Assembly (NCBI GenBank): GCA_947364395.1
Contig: CANASS010000013.1
Span: 1 to 43,391, forward strand
Length of the DNA: 43,391 nt
Source of the DNA: an uncultured bacterium
Lineage (GTDB): Bacteria; Bacillota; Clostridia; Oscillospirales; Oscillospiraceae
Direction of reading: 5' to 3'
The notes below the pieces were generated by a model, which had not been told where the DNA came from, searched no databases, and saw nothing but the letters and a program-made list of their open reading frames with translations. Positions 30,834 through 38,920 of this stretch are shown here, piece after piece. Numbering within the stretch: the stretch's first letter is position 1; the number at the start of each line of letters is the position of its first letter. The translations under genes were made by a program, and so were the position numbers.

Positions 30834-32018
30834 TCAGGCCGTCCCCTCCACCAGCATGAGGCAGCCGTCCTTGTCGTACTTCAAAAGCTGGATCTCCGCC
30901 TTGGTGTTCCGAGCGATGTCACGCATTTTCACCGACTCGGTGACCGACGCCATCAGCGTGTAGGACACGCCGTGCTTTTTGGCCCGGCCCGTGCGGCCGA
31001 TGCGGTGGATATAGTACTCCTGCTCGTCGGGCACGTCGTAGTTGAACACCGCGTCCACGTCGTCGATGTCCAGCCCCCGGGCGGCCACGTCGGTGGCCAC
31101 CAGCACCCGCAGCCTGCCGTCCTTGAATTTTTGCAGGGTGCGCTCCCGCTCCCGCTGGGGGATGTCGCCGTGGATGGCCTCGCAGGAAATGCCCCGCATC
31201 TTCAAAAGCCCCGCCAGCCGGTCGGTCATGTTCTTGGTGTTGCAGAAGGCGATGGCCCGGTCATAGCCGCCGTTCTCAATGAGGGCGGTCATGGTGTCCA
31301 GCTTCTGCTCCCGGCCCATGAGCTCGATGGCGTACTGCTGGATGTCCGGACGGTTCTCCTCCACCGGGCGGACGGTGATCTCCGCCGGGTCCCGCTGGTA
31401 TACCCAGGAGATATCCATAACTTCTCGTGATATTGTGGCGGAAAATAACCCCAGGTTGCGGCGGTGAGGCATTTTGTCCAGGATGCGGGTGACATCCTGG
31501 ATGAAGCCCATGTCCAGCATCCGGTCCGCCTCGTCCAGCACCACCGTCTGCACCTTGTCCAGCTTGACGGTCCGCCGCTTCATGTGGTCCATCAGCCGCC
31601 CCGGGGTGGCCACCACGATCTGGGGCTTGGCCTTGAGCTGGGTGATCTGCTTCTCGATGGGCTGGCCCCCGTAGAGGCACACCGTGCGCACCCCCTCCCG
31701 GAAGGCGCACAGGTCCCGCAGCTCGTCCCGGATCTGAATGGCCAGCTCCCGGGTGGGGGCCAGGATCAGGGCCTGGACCTCGCTGGAGTCCGGGTCCACG
31801 TGCTCCACCATGGGTATACCGAAGGCAAAGGTCTTGCCGGTGCCGGTGGGGGCCTTGGCCACCACGTCCTTCCAGTCCATGAAATAGGGGATGGCCCCGC
31901 CCTGAATGGGGGTGGCCTGGGTGAAGCCCTTCTTGTCCAGGGCCTTCATGGTGGCTTCGGAAAGCCCCATATCCTTATAATAATAGGTCTCTTGTACCTG
32001 TGCGCCGTTGATTTCCAT
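30834..32018 (-). CDS. DEAD-box RNA helicase
   Basis: A 394-residue ATP-dependent RNA helicase core without the long C-terminal RNA-binding extension of DbpA/CshA. Motifs: Q-motif GFTQATPIQ, I APTGTGKT, Ia PTRELA, Ib TPGRLMDH, II DEADRMLDMGF, III SAT, IV AIAFCNT, V ATDVAARGLDI, VI HRIGRTGR. Likely works in ribosome assembly or RNA decay at low temperature. ATG 32018 has GAGAGGAA upstream. The gap to the upstream Rrf2 gene is 66 bases and holds a palindromic T/A-rich run but no convincing terminator, so the two may be cotranscribed. Confidence 0.94.
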   Translation of the reverse strand: MEINGAQVQETYYYKDMGLSEATMKALDKKGFTQATPIQGGAIPYFMDWKDVVAKAPTGTGKTFAFGIPMVEHVDPDSSEVQALILAPTRELAIQIRDELRDLCAFREGVRTVCLYGGQPIEKQITQLKAKPQIVVATPGRLMDHMKRRTVKLDKVQTVVLDEADRMLDMGFIQDVTRILDKMPHRRNLGLFSATISREVMDISWVYQRDPAEITVRPVEENRPDIQQYAIELMGREQKLDTMTALIENGGYDRAIAFCNTKNMTDRLAGLLKMRGISCEAIHGDIPQRERERTLQKFKDGRLRVLVATDVAARGLDIDDVDAVFNYDVPDEQEYYIHRIGRTGRAKKHGVSYTLMASVTESVKMRDIARNTKAEIQLLKYDKDGCLMLVEGTA

Positions 32019-32084
32019 AAGGCTGTTCCTCTCGTGCTGAAATATTGTGCTTTTTCTTGAAAGAAAAAGGAAGGCCCTTGGCCT

Positions 32085-32528
32085 TTACGGGCAGGCCGAC
32101 GGCTCGCTTGTGCTCTGCCTCGCGTTCTGCCGCTCCACCAGGTCCGCCAGGGTGGTGTGGTCCACCACCGCCGACACCGCCTTGTGTATATCCTGCCACA
32201 GCTCCACCGTGACGCAGTCGCAGCTGTGCTCACAGTAGCCGCCGTCGGTAGCGCACTCCACCGGGGCCAGGTCGCCCTCCAGGGGGCGCAGGATGTCGCC
32301 CACCGAATACTCCTCCGGCTTCCGTGTGAGAAGGTAGCCCCCTCCGGCCCCCCGCACCGACCGCACCAGCCCCGCCCGGGCCAGCGGGGTGACGATCTGC
32401 TCCAGGTATTTGTCGCTGAGCTGCTGCCGCCGGGCGGCGTCCCGCAGGGACACCGGGCCGTCCTGAACGTGCTGGGCGATGTCCACCATCAGCCGAAGGG
32501 CATACCGCCCTTTTGTGGAAATTTTCAT
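32085..32528 (-). CDS. Rrf2 family transcriptional regulator with four-cysteine cluster site
   Basis: A 147-residue winged-helix regulator of the IscR/NsrR/CymR class. N-terminal MKISTKGRYALRLMVDIA and the wing sequence VRSVRGAGGGYLLTRKPEEY are typical. Cysteines C92, C99, C103 and C105 (ECATDGGYC.HSCDC) lie where IscR and NsrR hold an Fe-S cluster, so redox, oxygen, NO or iron sensing is likely. It is divergent from the Rnf operon with a 316-base shared intergenic region and has its own promoter at 32604-32632, making it the natural candidate regulator of Rnf and of itself. Confidence 0.92.
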   Translation of the reverse strand: MKISTKGRYALRLMVDIAQHVQDGPVSLRDAARRQQLSDKYLEQIVTPLARAGLVRSVRGAGGGYLLTRKPEEYSVGDILRPLEGDLAPVECATDGGYCEHSCDCVTVELWQDIHKAVSAVVDHTTLADLVERQNARQSTSEPSACP

Positions 32529-32603
32529 GGGGGTCCCTCCGATCTCGCGCCGTCCCCGCGCCCGCGCCCTGTCCGTCCCGGAGCGCCTCCGCGCTTTTGT
32601 ATT

Positions 32604-32632
32604 AAAATACCACAGTTCCGGCGGGATTTCAA
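32604..32632 (-). promoter_or_regulatory. Promoter for the Rrf2 gene
   Basis: On the minus strand TTGAAA (32632-32627), 17-base spacer, TATTTT (32609-32604), with TG one base before the -10 hexamer (extended -10). Confidence 0.6.
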
Positions 32633-32692
32633 GGCCGAATGGGGCTTGTTAAGGTTTTGGCAATAATTGTGAAGTTTTCAGCACATTTTCCC

Positions 32693-32720
32693 TTGCGTTT
32701 GAACGTGGACGTGGTATAAT
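32693..32720 (+). promoter_or_regulatory. Promoter for the rnf operon
   Basis: TTGCGT (32693-32698), 16-base spacer, perfect TATAAT (32715-32720) with an extended -10 TGG in front. Start near 32727, leader about 118 bases. Confidence 0.7.
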
Positions 32721-32735
32721 GTTTCTACATGACCT

Positions 32736-32804
32736 GGCGGCCCCCGCTCTTCCAGTCTCAAATGGGCCGCCGTCTGTCCGCCCCCGCCGGCGCAGATCCG
32801 GCGG
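32736..32804 (+). other. Two hairpins in the rnf operon leader
   Basis: GGCGGCCC (32736-32743) pairs with GGGCCGCC (32764-32771) across 20 bases, and CCGCCGG (32784-32790) pairs with CCGGCGG (32798-32804) across 7. Neither is followed by a T-run. The second ends about 27 bases before the GAGGAGGAG ribosome binding site of rnfC. Confidence 0.5.
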
Positions 32805-32844
32805 AGGAGTGAGAAACTAGAAATTACCCAGAGGAGGAGACATT

Positions 32845-34197
32845 GTGTTCAGTGGCAAATTGCATGGCATCCATGCGCCCCACAGAAAAAACACGGTGGA
32901 CCGGGTCCCCGTGCGCCTGCCGGTGCCTCCGGTGATCACGGTGCCCATGTCCATGAACATCGGCGCCCCGGCCAAGCCTGTGGTCAAGCCGGGGGACGAG
33001 GTGAAGGTGGGCCAGATGATCGCGGAGGCAGGGGGCTTTATGTCCGCCCCCATCTACTCCGGCGTGTCCGGCAAGGTGAAGCGCCTGGATGAGATTGTCA
33101 GTTCCAACGGCCGGTTTGACACCGTCGTCGTCATCGAGACCGACGGGGAGCAGACCGTGTGGGAGGGCGTCAAGCCCCCCGTGGTCACCGACAAGGACAG
33201 CTTTGTGGAGGCGGTGCGCCAGTGCGGCTGCGTGGGTCTGGGCGGCGCGGGCTTCCCCACCTCCGTCAAGCTCAACGTGGACCCGGACCGGGTGCACGCC
33301 ATCATCATCAACGGCGCGGAGTGCGAGCCCTACATCACCTCCGACACCCGGACCATGATCGACAACGCCGACGACGTGATCTACGGGGCCCAGCTGCTCC
33401 AGAAGTATTACACCGCCGACCGCATCGTCATCGGCATTGAGGACAACAAGCCCCAGTGCGTGAAGATCATGGAGGAGGCGGGCAAGGGCGTGCCCGGCTT
33501 CGAGGTGGCGGCGCTGCCCGCCCTGTACCCCCAGGGCGGCGAAAAGGTGCTGATCTACAACACCACCGGCGAGGTGGTCCCCGAGGGCAAGCTGCCCATC
33601 GACGTGGGCGCCATCGTCATCAACTGCACCACCCTGGCCGTCATCGCCAAGTACATCAAGACCGGCATGCCCCTGGTGGAGAAGGTGGTCACCGTGGACG
33701 GCTCCGCCATCGCCAACCCCCAGAACGTCATCGTCCCCGTGGGCACCCCCATCCAGAACGTGCTGGACTTCGCGGGCCTGAAGTGCGAGCCCAAGAAGGT
33801 GCTCTACGGCGGCCCCATGATGGGCACGTCCGTCCCCTCCCTGGAGGCCCCGGTGATGAAGAACACCAACGCCGTCCTGGCCTTCGACACCAAGGACGCC
33901 GAGGACCCGGTGCCCTCCTCCTGCATCCGCTGCGGCCGGTGCGTGGCCCACTGCCCCTTCAGCCTGATGCCCGCCGCCATTGAGAGCGCCTACAACAACA
34001 AGGAGCCCGAGACCCTCAAGGCCCTGAAGGTGAACCTGTGCATGGAGTGCGGCTGCTGTTCCTTCAGCTGCCCCGCCCGCCGCCCCCTGGTCCAGGTGAA
34101 CAAGCTGGCCAAGGCCATGCTGAACCAGTACAACGCCGAGCAGAAGGCCGCCGCTGAAAAGAAAGCGGCCAAGGAAAAAGAAAAGGAGGCGGTCTAA
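32845..34197 (+). CDS. rnfC: Rnf complex subunit RnfC (NADH/ferredoxin electron transfer)
   Basis: Peripheral cytoplasmic subunit of the ferredoxin:NAD oxidoreductase that couples electron transfer to Na+ or H+ export. The 450 residues include an N-terminal lipoyl-like domain (VVKPGDEVKVGQMIAEAGG), the nucleotide/FMN-binding fold (VGLGGAGFPTSVKL, INGAECEPY), and two [4Fe-4S] motifs at C360/363/366/370 (CIRCGRCVAHCP) and C399/402/405/409 (CMECGCCSFSCP). The start is GTG 32845 after GAGGAGGAG. The C-terminus ends in a lysine/alanine/glutamate-rich tail. First gene of rnfCDGEAB. Confidence 0.95.
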   Translation: MFSGKLHGIHAPHRKNTVDRVPVRLPVPPVITVPMSMNIGAPAKPVVKPGDEVKVGQMIAEAGGFMSAPIYSGVSGKVKRLDEIVSSNGRFDTVVVIETDGEQTVWEGVKPPVVTDKDSFVEAVRQCGCVGLGGAGFPTSVKLNVDPDRVHAIIINGAECEPYITSDTRTMIDNADDVIYGAQLLQKYYTADRIVIGIEDNKPQCVKIMEEAGKGVPGFEVAALPALYPQGGEKVLIYNTTGEVVPEGKLPIDVGAIVINCTTLAVIAKYIKTGMPLVEKVVTVDGSAIANPQNVIVPVGTPIQNVLDFAGLKCEPKKVLYGGPMMGTSVPSLEAPVMKNTNAVLAFDTKDAEDPVPSSCIRCGRCVAHCPFSLMPAAIESAYNNKEPETLKALKVNLCMECGCCSFSCPARRPLVQVNKLAKAMLNQYNAEQKAAAEKKAAKEKEKEAV

Positions 34198-35121
34198 ATG
34201 AACAACATGATCGTTTCCGTCAACCCCCACATCTACGCCAAGGACACCACCCAGACCATCATGCGGGACGTGCTCATCGCCTTGATGCCCGCCGTCGCCG
34301 CCTCCGTGCTGTTCTTCGGCGTCCGGGCCCTGCTCGTCGAGGTGGTGTGCGTGGCGGTGGCCATGGCCTGCGAGTGGGCCTTTGAGAAGATCACCGGCAA
34401 GCCCGTCACCGTCATGGACCTGTCCGCCGCCGTCACCGGCCTGATCCTGGCCCTGAACCTGCCGGTGGATATCCCCATCTGGCAGGCCATGTTCGGCTCC
34501 TTTGTGGCCATCATCGTGGTCAAGCAGTTCTTTGGCGGCATCGGCCAGAACTTCGCCAACCCCGCCATCACCGCCCGGGTCATCATGCTGGTGGCCTTCT
34601 CAGGGGCCATGACCACCTGGGCCGTCCCCGCCTTTACCGACGCCACCACCGCCGCCACCCCCCTGGCCATTCTGAGCGGCACGGAGGGGACCCTGCCCAC
34701 CCTGGCCCAGATGTTCCTGGGCGCCCGGGGCGGCTCCCTGGGCGAGACCAGCTGTCTGGCCCTGCTGCTGGGCGGCGCGTACCTCATCTACCGCCGGGTC
34801 ATCACCTGGCACACCCCCGCGGCCTTCATCGGCACCGTGCTGGTGCTCACCGCCCTTTTGGGCAGGCAGCCCCTGTACCAGGTGATGGCGGGCGGACTGT
34901 TCATCGGCGCGTTCTTCATGGCCACCGACTACACCACCTCTCCCCCCACCCCCAAGGGCAAGCTCATTTTCGGCCTGGGCTGCGGCCTGATTACCGTGCT
35001 CATCCGCGTCTGGGGCAACTACCCCGAAGGCGTGTCCTTCTCCATCCTGCTGATGAACATTTTGAACCCTTACATCTGTGACTGGACCCGTACCAAGCCG
35101 TTTGGAGGTGTGCAGGCATGA
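34198..35121 (+). CDS. rnfD: Rnf complex subunit RnfD
   Basis: Integral membrane subunit with about nine hydrophobic segments in 307 residues. TAATPL at 151-156 aligns with the position of the flavinylated S-G-A-T-P-L motif of RnfD/NqrB, so T154 is the expected covalent FMN site, although the usual serine and glycine are replaced by Thr and Ala. The NPVDI-like LNLPVDIPIWQ and KQFFGGIGQNFANPA segments are family features. The start codon directly follows the rnfC stop. No FMN transferase (ApbE) gene is present in the window. Confidence 0.93.
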   Translation: MNNMIVSVNPHIYAKDTTQTIMRDVLIALMPAVAASVLFFGVRALLVEVVCVAVAMACEWAFEKITGKPVTVMDLSAAVTGLILALNLPVDIPIWQAMFGSFVAIIVVKQFFGGIGQNFANPAITARVIMLVAFSGAMTTWAVPAFTDATTAATPLAILSGTEGTLPTLAQMFLGARGGSLGETSCLALLLGGAYLIYRRVITWHTPAAFIGTVLVLTALLGRQPLYQVMAGGLFIGAFFMATDYTTSPPTPKGKLIFGLGCGLITVLIRVWGNYPEGVSFSILLMNILNPYICDWTRTKPFGGVQA

Positions 35122-35666
35122 CGAAAACAAAATCCAATGTGATGACCGATTTCGGGGCCCCCATCATCGTGCTGGTCCTGATCTGCGTCGTCATGAGCGG
35201 CCTGCTGGCCCTCACCAACAGCGCCACCGCCCCCATCATCGCCGAGGCCGAGCGCAAGGCCAACGAGGAGGCCCGGCTGGAGGTCCTGCCCCAGGCGGAC
35301 AGCTTCCTCCAGGTGGAGCAGGCCGGACTGCCCGAGGCGGTGCGGGAGGTCTATCAGGCCCAGAACGGCGCGGGCTACACCTTCTCCATCACCACCCAGG
35401 GCTACGGCGGCAAGAACACCCTGAAAATGGCCGTGGGCATCGACACGGACGGTAAAATCACCGGCGTGAAGGTGCTCAGCCACAAGGAGACCGCCGGCCT
35501 GGGCTCCAAGATCACCGCCGACGAGGGCTTCTACGGCCAGTTCCCCGGGCTGGACGCCGCCGGGGCCGCCGCCGCCGACACCATCTCCGGCGCGACCTTC
35601 TCCTCCAACTATTACAAGGCCGCCATCGCCGACGCGTTCACCGCGTTCGAGCAGGTGAAGGGCTGA
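35118..35666 (+). CDS. rnfG: Rnf complex subunit RnfG (FMN-binding)
   Basis: A 182-residue membrane-anchored flavoprotein facing the outside. One N-terminal membrane segment (about 14-34) precedes the FMN-binding domain. The flavinylation motif SGAT is at 157-160, with T160 the covalent FMN site. GYGGKNTLKMAVGIDTDGKI and HKETAGLGSKI are conserved in the family. The start overlaps the rnfD stop by 4 bases (ATGA). Confidence 0.95.
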   Translation: MTKTKSNVMTDFGAPIIVLVLICVVMSGLLALTNSATAPIIAEAERKANEEARLEVLPQADSFLQVEQAGLPEAVREVYQAQNGAGYTFSITTQGYGGKNTLKMAVGIDTDGKITGVKVLSHKETAGLGSKITADEGFYGQFPGLDAAGAAAADTISGATFSSNYYKAAIADAFTAFEQVKG

Positions 35667-35686
35667 GGAAGGGAGGCACATGAATT

Positions 35687-36379
35687 ATGAATAACAACAA
35701 GCTGAAAATTCTGACCAACGGCATCATCAAGGAGAACCCCATTCTGGTGCTGATTCTGGGCACCTGCCCCTTCCTGGCGGTCACCACCCAGGCCTCCAAC
35801 GCCATCGGCATGGGCGCGGCGGTCACCTTCGTGCTGCTGTGCTCCAACGTGATGATCTCCCTGCTGCGCAAGGTGATCTCCGACAAGGTGCGCATCCCCT
35901 GCTACATCGTGGTCATCGCCTCCTTCGTCACCCTGGTGCAGATGATCGTCAAGGCTTACCTGCCCGCCCTGGATGTGGCCCTGGGCCTCTACCTGCCCCT
36001 GATCGTGGTGAACTGCATCATCCTGGGCCGGGCGGAAATGTTCGCCAACAAGAACGGCGCCCTTGACTCCGCCCTGGACGCCATCGGCATGGGCGTGGGT
36101 TACACTCTGGCCATGCTGGCCATGGCCTCCATCCGGGAGATCTTCGGCGCGGGCACCTGGTTCGGCATGCCCATCCCGGTGCTGGCGGACAACAACATTT
36201 CCATCATGACCATGGCCCCCGGCGGCTTCGCCATCTTCGGCATTTTGATCGCCATCATCAACAAGGCCAGCAACGGCAAGGCCATCAAGAAAAAGGACTT
36301 CAGCTGTGAGGGATGCCCCAGCGCCGCCGCGTGCAACGGGCAGAACTGCGCTGAGAAGAGGGAGGCTGCCGCGAAATGA
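35687..36379 (+). CDS. rnfE: Rnf complex subunit RnfE
   Basis: A 230-residue integral membrane subunit with six hydrophobic helices. The N-terminal segment ENPILVLILGTCPFLAVTTQ contains the CPFLA motif with the cysteine that helps hold the membrane-embedded iron centre shared with RnfA. The second conserved cysteine lies in LPLIVVNCIILGRAE. The C-terminal tail is cysteine-rich (SCEGCPSAAACNGQNCAEK), more than most family members, which could bind metal. Its stop overlaps the rnfA start by 4 bases. Confidence 0.94.
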   Translation: MNNNKLKILTNGIIKENPILVLILGTCPFLAVTTQASNAIGMGAAVTFVLLCSNVMISLLRKVISDKVRIPCYIVVIASFVTLVQMIVKAYLPALDVALGLYLPLIVVNCIILGRAEMFANKNGALDSALDAIGMGVGYTLAMLAMASIREIFGAGTWFGMPIPVLADNNISIMTMAPGGFAIFGILIAIINKASNGKAIKKKDFSCEGCPSAAACNGQNCAEKREAAAK

Positions 36380-36990
36380 AAGAATTATTAGCCATTGTCA
36401 TGGCGGCCGTCCTGGTGAACAATTACGTGCTGGCCCAGTTCCTGGGCATCTGCCCCTTCCTGGGCGTGTCCAAGAAGCTGGACCAGGCCGCCGGGATGAG
36501 CGTGGCCGTCATCTTCGTGATGCTGCTGGCCACCGCCGTCACCTACCCCATCCAGTATTTCGTCCTCAACCCCAACGGACTGGGCTATCTCCAGACCATC
36601 GTGTTCATCCTGGTCATCGCCGCCCTGGTGCAGCTGGTGGAGATCGTGCTGAAAAAGTACATCCCCGCCCTCCACGCCTCCCTGGGCGTGTACCTGCCCC
36701 TCATCACCACCAACTGCGCGGTGCTGGGCGTGTGCATCAGCAACGTGGACAACTACCTCACCGCCACCGGCGGCTTCGGCGGCGGCTTCGTCCAGGCCAT
36801 GTTCAACTCCCTGGGCTCCGGCCTGGGCTTCCTGCTGGCCATGGTGCTGTTCTCCGGGGTGCGCAGCCGGGTGGACAAGTGCAAGTGCCCCGAGTGCTTC
36901 AAGGGTATGCCCATCACCCTGATCTCCGCCGCCATCGTGTCCGTGTCCTTCATGGGCTTCGCGGGCATCGTGGAAAACCTGCTGGGTTAA
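36376..36990 (+). CDS. rnfA: Rnf complex subunit RnfA
   Basis: A 204-residue membrane subunit, homologous to RnfE with inverted topology; the two build the intramembrane iron centre. Conserved blocks: NNYVLAQFLGICPFLGVSKK (cysteine of CPFLG), then LGVYLPLITTNCAVLGV with the second cysteine. Six hydrophobic segments. A cysteine pair in KCKCPECFKG near the C-terminus is an extra. ATG start overlaps rnfE. Confidence 0.95.
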   Translation: MKELLAIVMAAVLVNNYVLAQFLGICPFLGVSKKLDQAAGMSVAVIFVMLLATAVTYPIQYFVLNPNGLGYLQTIVFILVIAALVQLVEIVLKKYIPALHASLGVYLPLITTNCAVLGVCISNVDNYLTATGGFGGGFVQAMFNSLGSGLGFLLAMVLFSGVRSRVDKCKCPECFKGMPITLISAAIVSVSFMGFAGIVENLLG

Positions 36991-37005
36991 GGAGGGACGC
37001 GTAAT

Positions 37006-37833
37006 ATGGAACCTATGACTATCGTGATCGCCGTGATTGTGGTGGGCGTCATCGGCCTGTTGTGCGCGGTGATGCTGACCATCGCCTCCAAGTTCATGGC
37101 CGTGGAGGTGGACGAGCGCATCCCCATGGTGCGCGAGTGCCTGCCCGGCGCCAACTGCGGCGCCTGCGGCTTTGCCGGGTGCGACGGGTATGCCGCCGCC
37201 CTGGTGGAGGACCCTGACCTGGCCGTCAGCCTGTGCGTCCCCGGCGGGGCCACCGCCGCCGAGAACATCGGCAAGGTGCTGGGCCGGGAGGCGGGGGACG
37301 TGGCCAAGCAGGTGGCCGAGGTCCGCTGCTCCGGCACCTGTGAGGCCACCTCCGTGAAGATGGACTACAAGGGCCTGGAGAGCTGCGCCGCCGCCAAGCT
37401 GCTGTTCGGCGGCACGGGCAAGTGCGTCTACGGCTGCATCGGCCTGGGGGACTGCGCCCAGGTGTGCCCCGTGGGGGCCATCCACATCAACGGCGGGCTG
37501 GCCCGGGTGGACACCAGCGTGTGCATCGGCTGCGGCCTGTGCGCCAAGACCTGCCCCAACCACGTCATCGACATCCGGCCCGCCGACGCCCACATGGTGG
37601 TGGACTGCAACAGCCGCCAGAAGGGCGCGGGCACCCGCAAGAGCTGCTCCGCGGGCTGCATCGGCTGCCGCCTGTGCGAGAAGAACTGCCACACCGGGGC
37701 CATCACCGTCACCGACAATCTGGCGAGCATCGACTACGCCAAGTGCGACGGCTGCGGCAAGTGCATCGAGGTGTGTAAGGCCGGGTGTCTGGTGGCGCTG
37801 AACATCACCAAGGCCGAGGTCGTCAACGGCTAA
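37006..37833 (+). CDS. rnfB: Rnf complex subunit RnfB (polyferredoxin)
   Basis: Entry point for electrons from reduced ferredoxin. The 275-residue protein has one N-terminal membrane helix (about 5-28), the RnfB-specific cluster motif C45/C51/C54/C59 (CLPGANCGACGFAGC), and four further cysteine motifs: CVYGCIGLGDCAQVCP, CIGCGLCAKTCP, CIGCRLCEKNC and CDGCGKCIEVCK. This gives about five or six [4Fe-4S] clusters, the clostridial extended form. It ends the rnf gene set; a hairpin follows at 37851. Confidence 0.95.
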   Translation: MEPMTIVIAVIVVGVIGLLCAVMLTIASKFMAVEVDERIPMVRECLPGANCGACGFAGCDGYAAALVEDPDLAVSLCVPGGATAAENIGKVLGREAGDVAKQVAEVRCSGTCEATSVKMDYKGLESCAAAKLLFGGTGKCVYGCIGLGDCAQVCPVGAIHINGGLARVDTSVCIGCGLCAKTCPNHVIDIRPADAHMVVDCNSRQKGAGTRKSCSAGCIGCRLCEKNCHTGAITVTDNLASIDYAKCDGCGKCIEVCKAGCLVALNITKAEVVNG

Positions 37834-37850
37834 AAGTAGAGAAAGACGCC

Positions 37851-37884
37851 AACGGGGGAGCGGCCTTATGGCCCTCCCCTCGTT
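37851..37884 (+). other. Hairpin between rnfB and the NusG-II gene
   Basis: AACGGGGGAG at 37851-37860 pairs with CTCCCC-T-CGTT at 37874-37884, enclosing a smaller GGCC-TTAT-GGCC stem. No proper T-run follows, so it may lower rather than stop readthrough into the NusG-II gene. Confidence 0.5.
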
Positions 37885-37905
37885 GCGGTTTGGAGGGATA
37901 CGCCC

Positions 37906-38280
37906 GTGGACTGGCTGAAAGCTCACAAAAACGACACAATCCTCATCGCCGTCCTGCTGATTCTGGGGGGCGCTCTGGCCCTGTTCCTGCTCCTCACCCG
38001 GCAGACCGGGGGAACGGCCCGGGTCCAGGTGGACGGAGAGACGGTGATGGAGCTGCCCTTGGACAAGGACGCCCAGGTCGTGCTGGGGGAGGGCGGGCGC
38101 ACCAACACCTTGGTCATCCGAAACGGGACGGCCCAGGTAACGGAGGCCGGCTGCCCCGATCAGGTGTGTGTGCGGCAGGGGGCGGTCCAATACGCCGGGG
38201 AGTCCATTGTCTGCCTGCCCCACAGGCTGGTCGTCTCCATCGAGGGCGGCGCGGGAAGCGGCGTGGACGGCATAGCGTGA
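37906..38280 (+). CDS. NusG domain II-containing membrane protein
   Basis: A 124-residue protein with one N-terminal membrane segment (about 12-31) and a NusG-II/KOW-like outer domain. Conserved features are RVQVDGETVMELPLDKD, the cysteine pair in AGCPDQVCVRQG, and ESIVCLPHRLVV. Genes of this family commonly accompany rnf and Gx transporter genes in Firmicutes, and may help assemble or protect redox proteins; the exact role is unknown. The start is GTG 37906 after GGAGGG. Confidence 0.88.
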   Translation: MDWLKAHKNDTILIAVLLILGGALALFLLLTRQTGGTARVQVDGETVMELPLDKDAQVVLGEGGRTNTLVIRNGTAQVTEAGCPDQVCVRQGAVQYAGESIVCLPHRLVVSIEGGAGSGVDGIA

Positions 38281-38402
38281 GGATAGGCGCATAGGGGAGC
38301 TTGGAACGCAGCGAGGACAAAAGCCCAGCGGCCGTACGGCGGGCGCGGGTTTTGCCCAAGTCGGAGTGAAAGCGATCCGGCCATGCGCCCAATCCGAGCG
38401 TG
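38281..38402. repeat. Palindromic dispersed element, copy 2 (upstream of the Gx transporter)
   Basis: GGAT (38281-38284) and GGCGCAT (38286-38292) pair with ATCC (38392-38395) and ATGCGCC (38383-38389). The inside repeats the core of copy 1: GCGAGGACAA at 38311-38320 and AGTCGGAG at 38359-38366, and GGGTTTTG pairs with CAAAAGCCC. The outer arms differ from copy 1 in sequence but are again complementary. It starts right after the NusG-II stop and ends about 20 bases before the Gx transporter start, upstream of its ribosome binding site. Confidence 0.6.
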
Positions 38403-38421
38403 AATACGAAGGAGGTTCCAG

Positions 38422-38910
38422 ATGAAAGCGTCAAAAATCGCCCAGTACGGGCTGCTCACCGCCCTGGCCCTGGTGCTGTCCTACCTGGAATCGCTGATCC
38501 CGCCCCTGTGGGTGCCGGGGGTGAAGCTGGGCCTGCCCAATCTGGCCGTCGTGTTCGCTCTGTACCGCCTGGGGTGGAAGGACGCCTGCGCCATCTCCCT
38601 GGTGCGGGTTGTTTTGGTCACCCTGCTGTTCGGCAATGGGGCGGCCCTGGCCTACAGCATCGCCGGGGCGGCGCTGAGCCTGTCCCTCATGGGCCTGTTG
38701 AAAAAGACCAGGAAGTTTTCCACCGTGGGGGTCAGCGTGGCCGGGGGCGTGGCCCACAACGCGGGACAGATCCTGGTGGCAATGGCACTGCTGGAGACCT
38801 CAAGGCTGGCCTGGTATCTGCCGGTGCTGTGGGTGTCCGGGACCATCGCCGGGGTTCTCATCGGCATTGTATCCGGGGTGCTGGTCGAGAGGGTCCCGGA
38901 CCCAAAATGA
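38422..38910 (+). CDS. Gx transporter family protein (HepT-like, PF07456)
   Basis: A 162-residue membrane protein with about five hydrophobic segments. Family features: QYGLLTALALVLSYLESLIP, PGVKLGLPNLAVVFALY, and GGVAHNAGQILVA. Proteins of this family are annotated as component I of heptaprenyl diphosphate synthase but are now usually named Gx transporters, related to ECF-type S components; the substrate is not established. ATG 38422 follows AAGGAGG. It is the usual neighbour of the NusG-II gene. Confidence 0.88.
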   Translation: MKASKIAQYGLLTALALVLSYLESLIPPLWVPGVKLGLPNLAVVFALYRLGWKDACAISLVRVVLVTLLFGNGAALAYSIAGAALSLSLMGLLKKTRKFSTVGVSVAGGVAHNAGQILVAMALLETSRLAWYLPVLWVSGTIAGVLIGIVSGVLVERVPDPK

Positions 38911-38920
38911 GGTGATCGAG

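Noticed and set aside
38281..38402. Interpretation of repeat copy 2 as an intrinsic terminator
   Set aside because: The stem is long and interrupted, and no T-run follows its 3' arm; the shared core with copy 1 points to a dispersed element instead.
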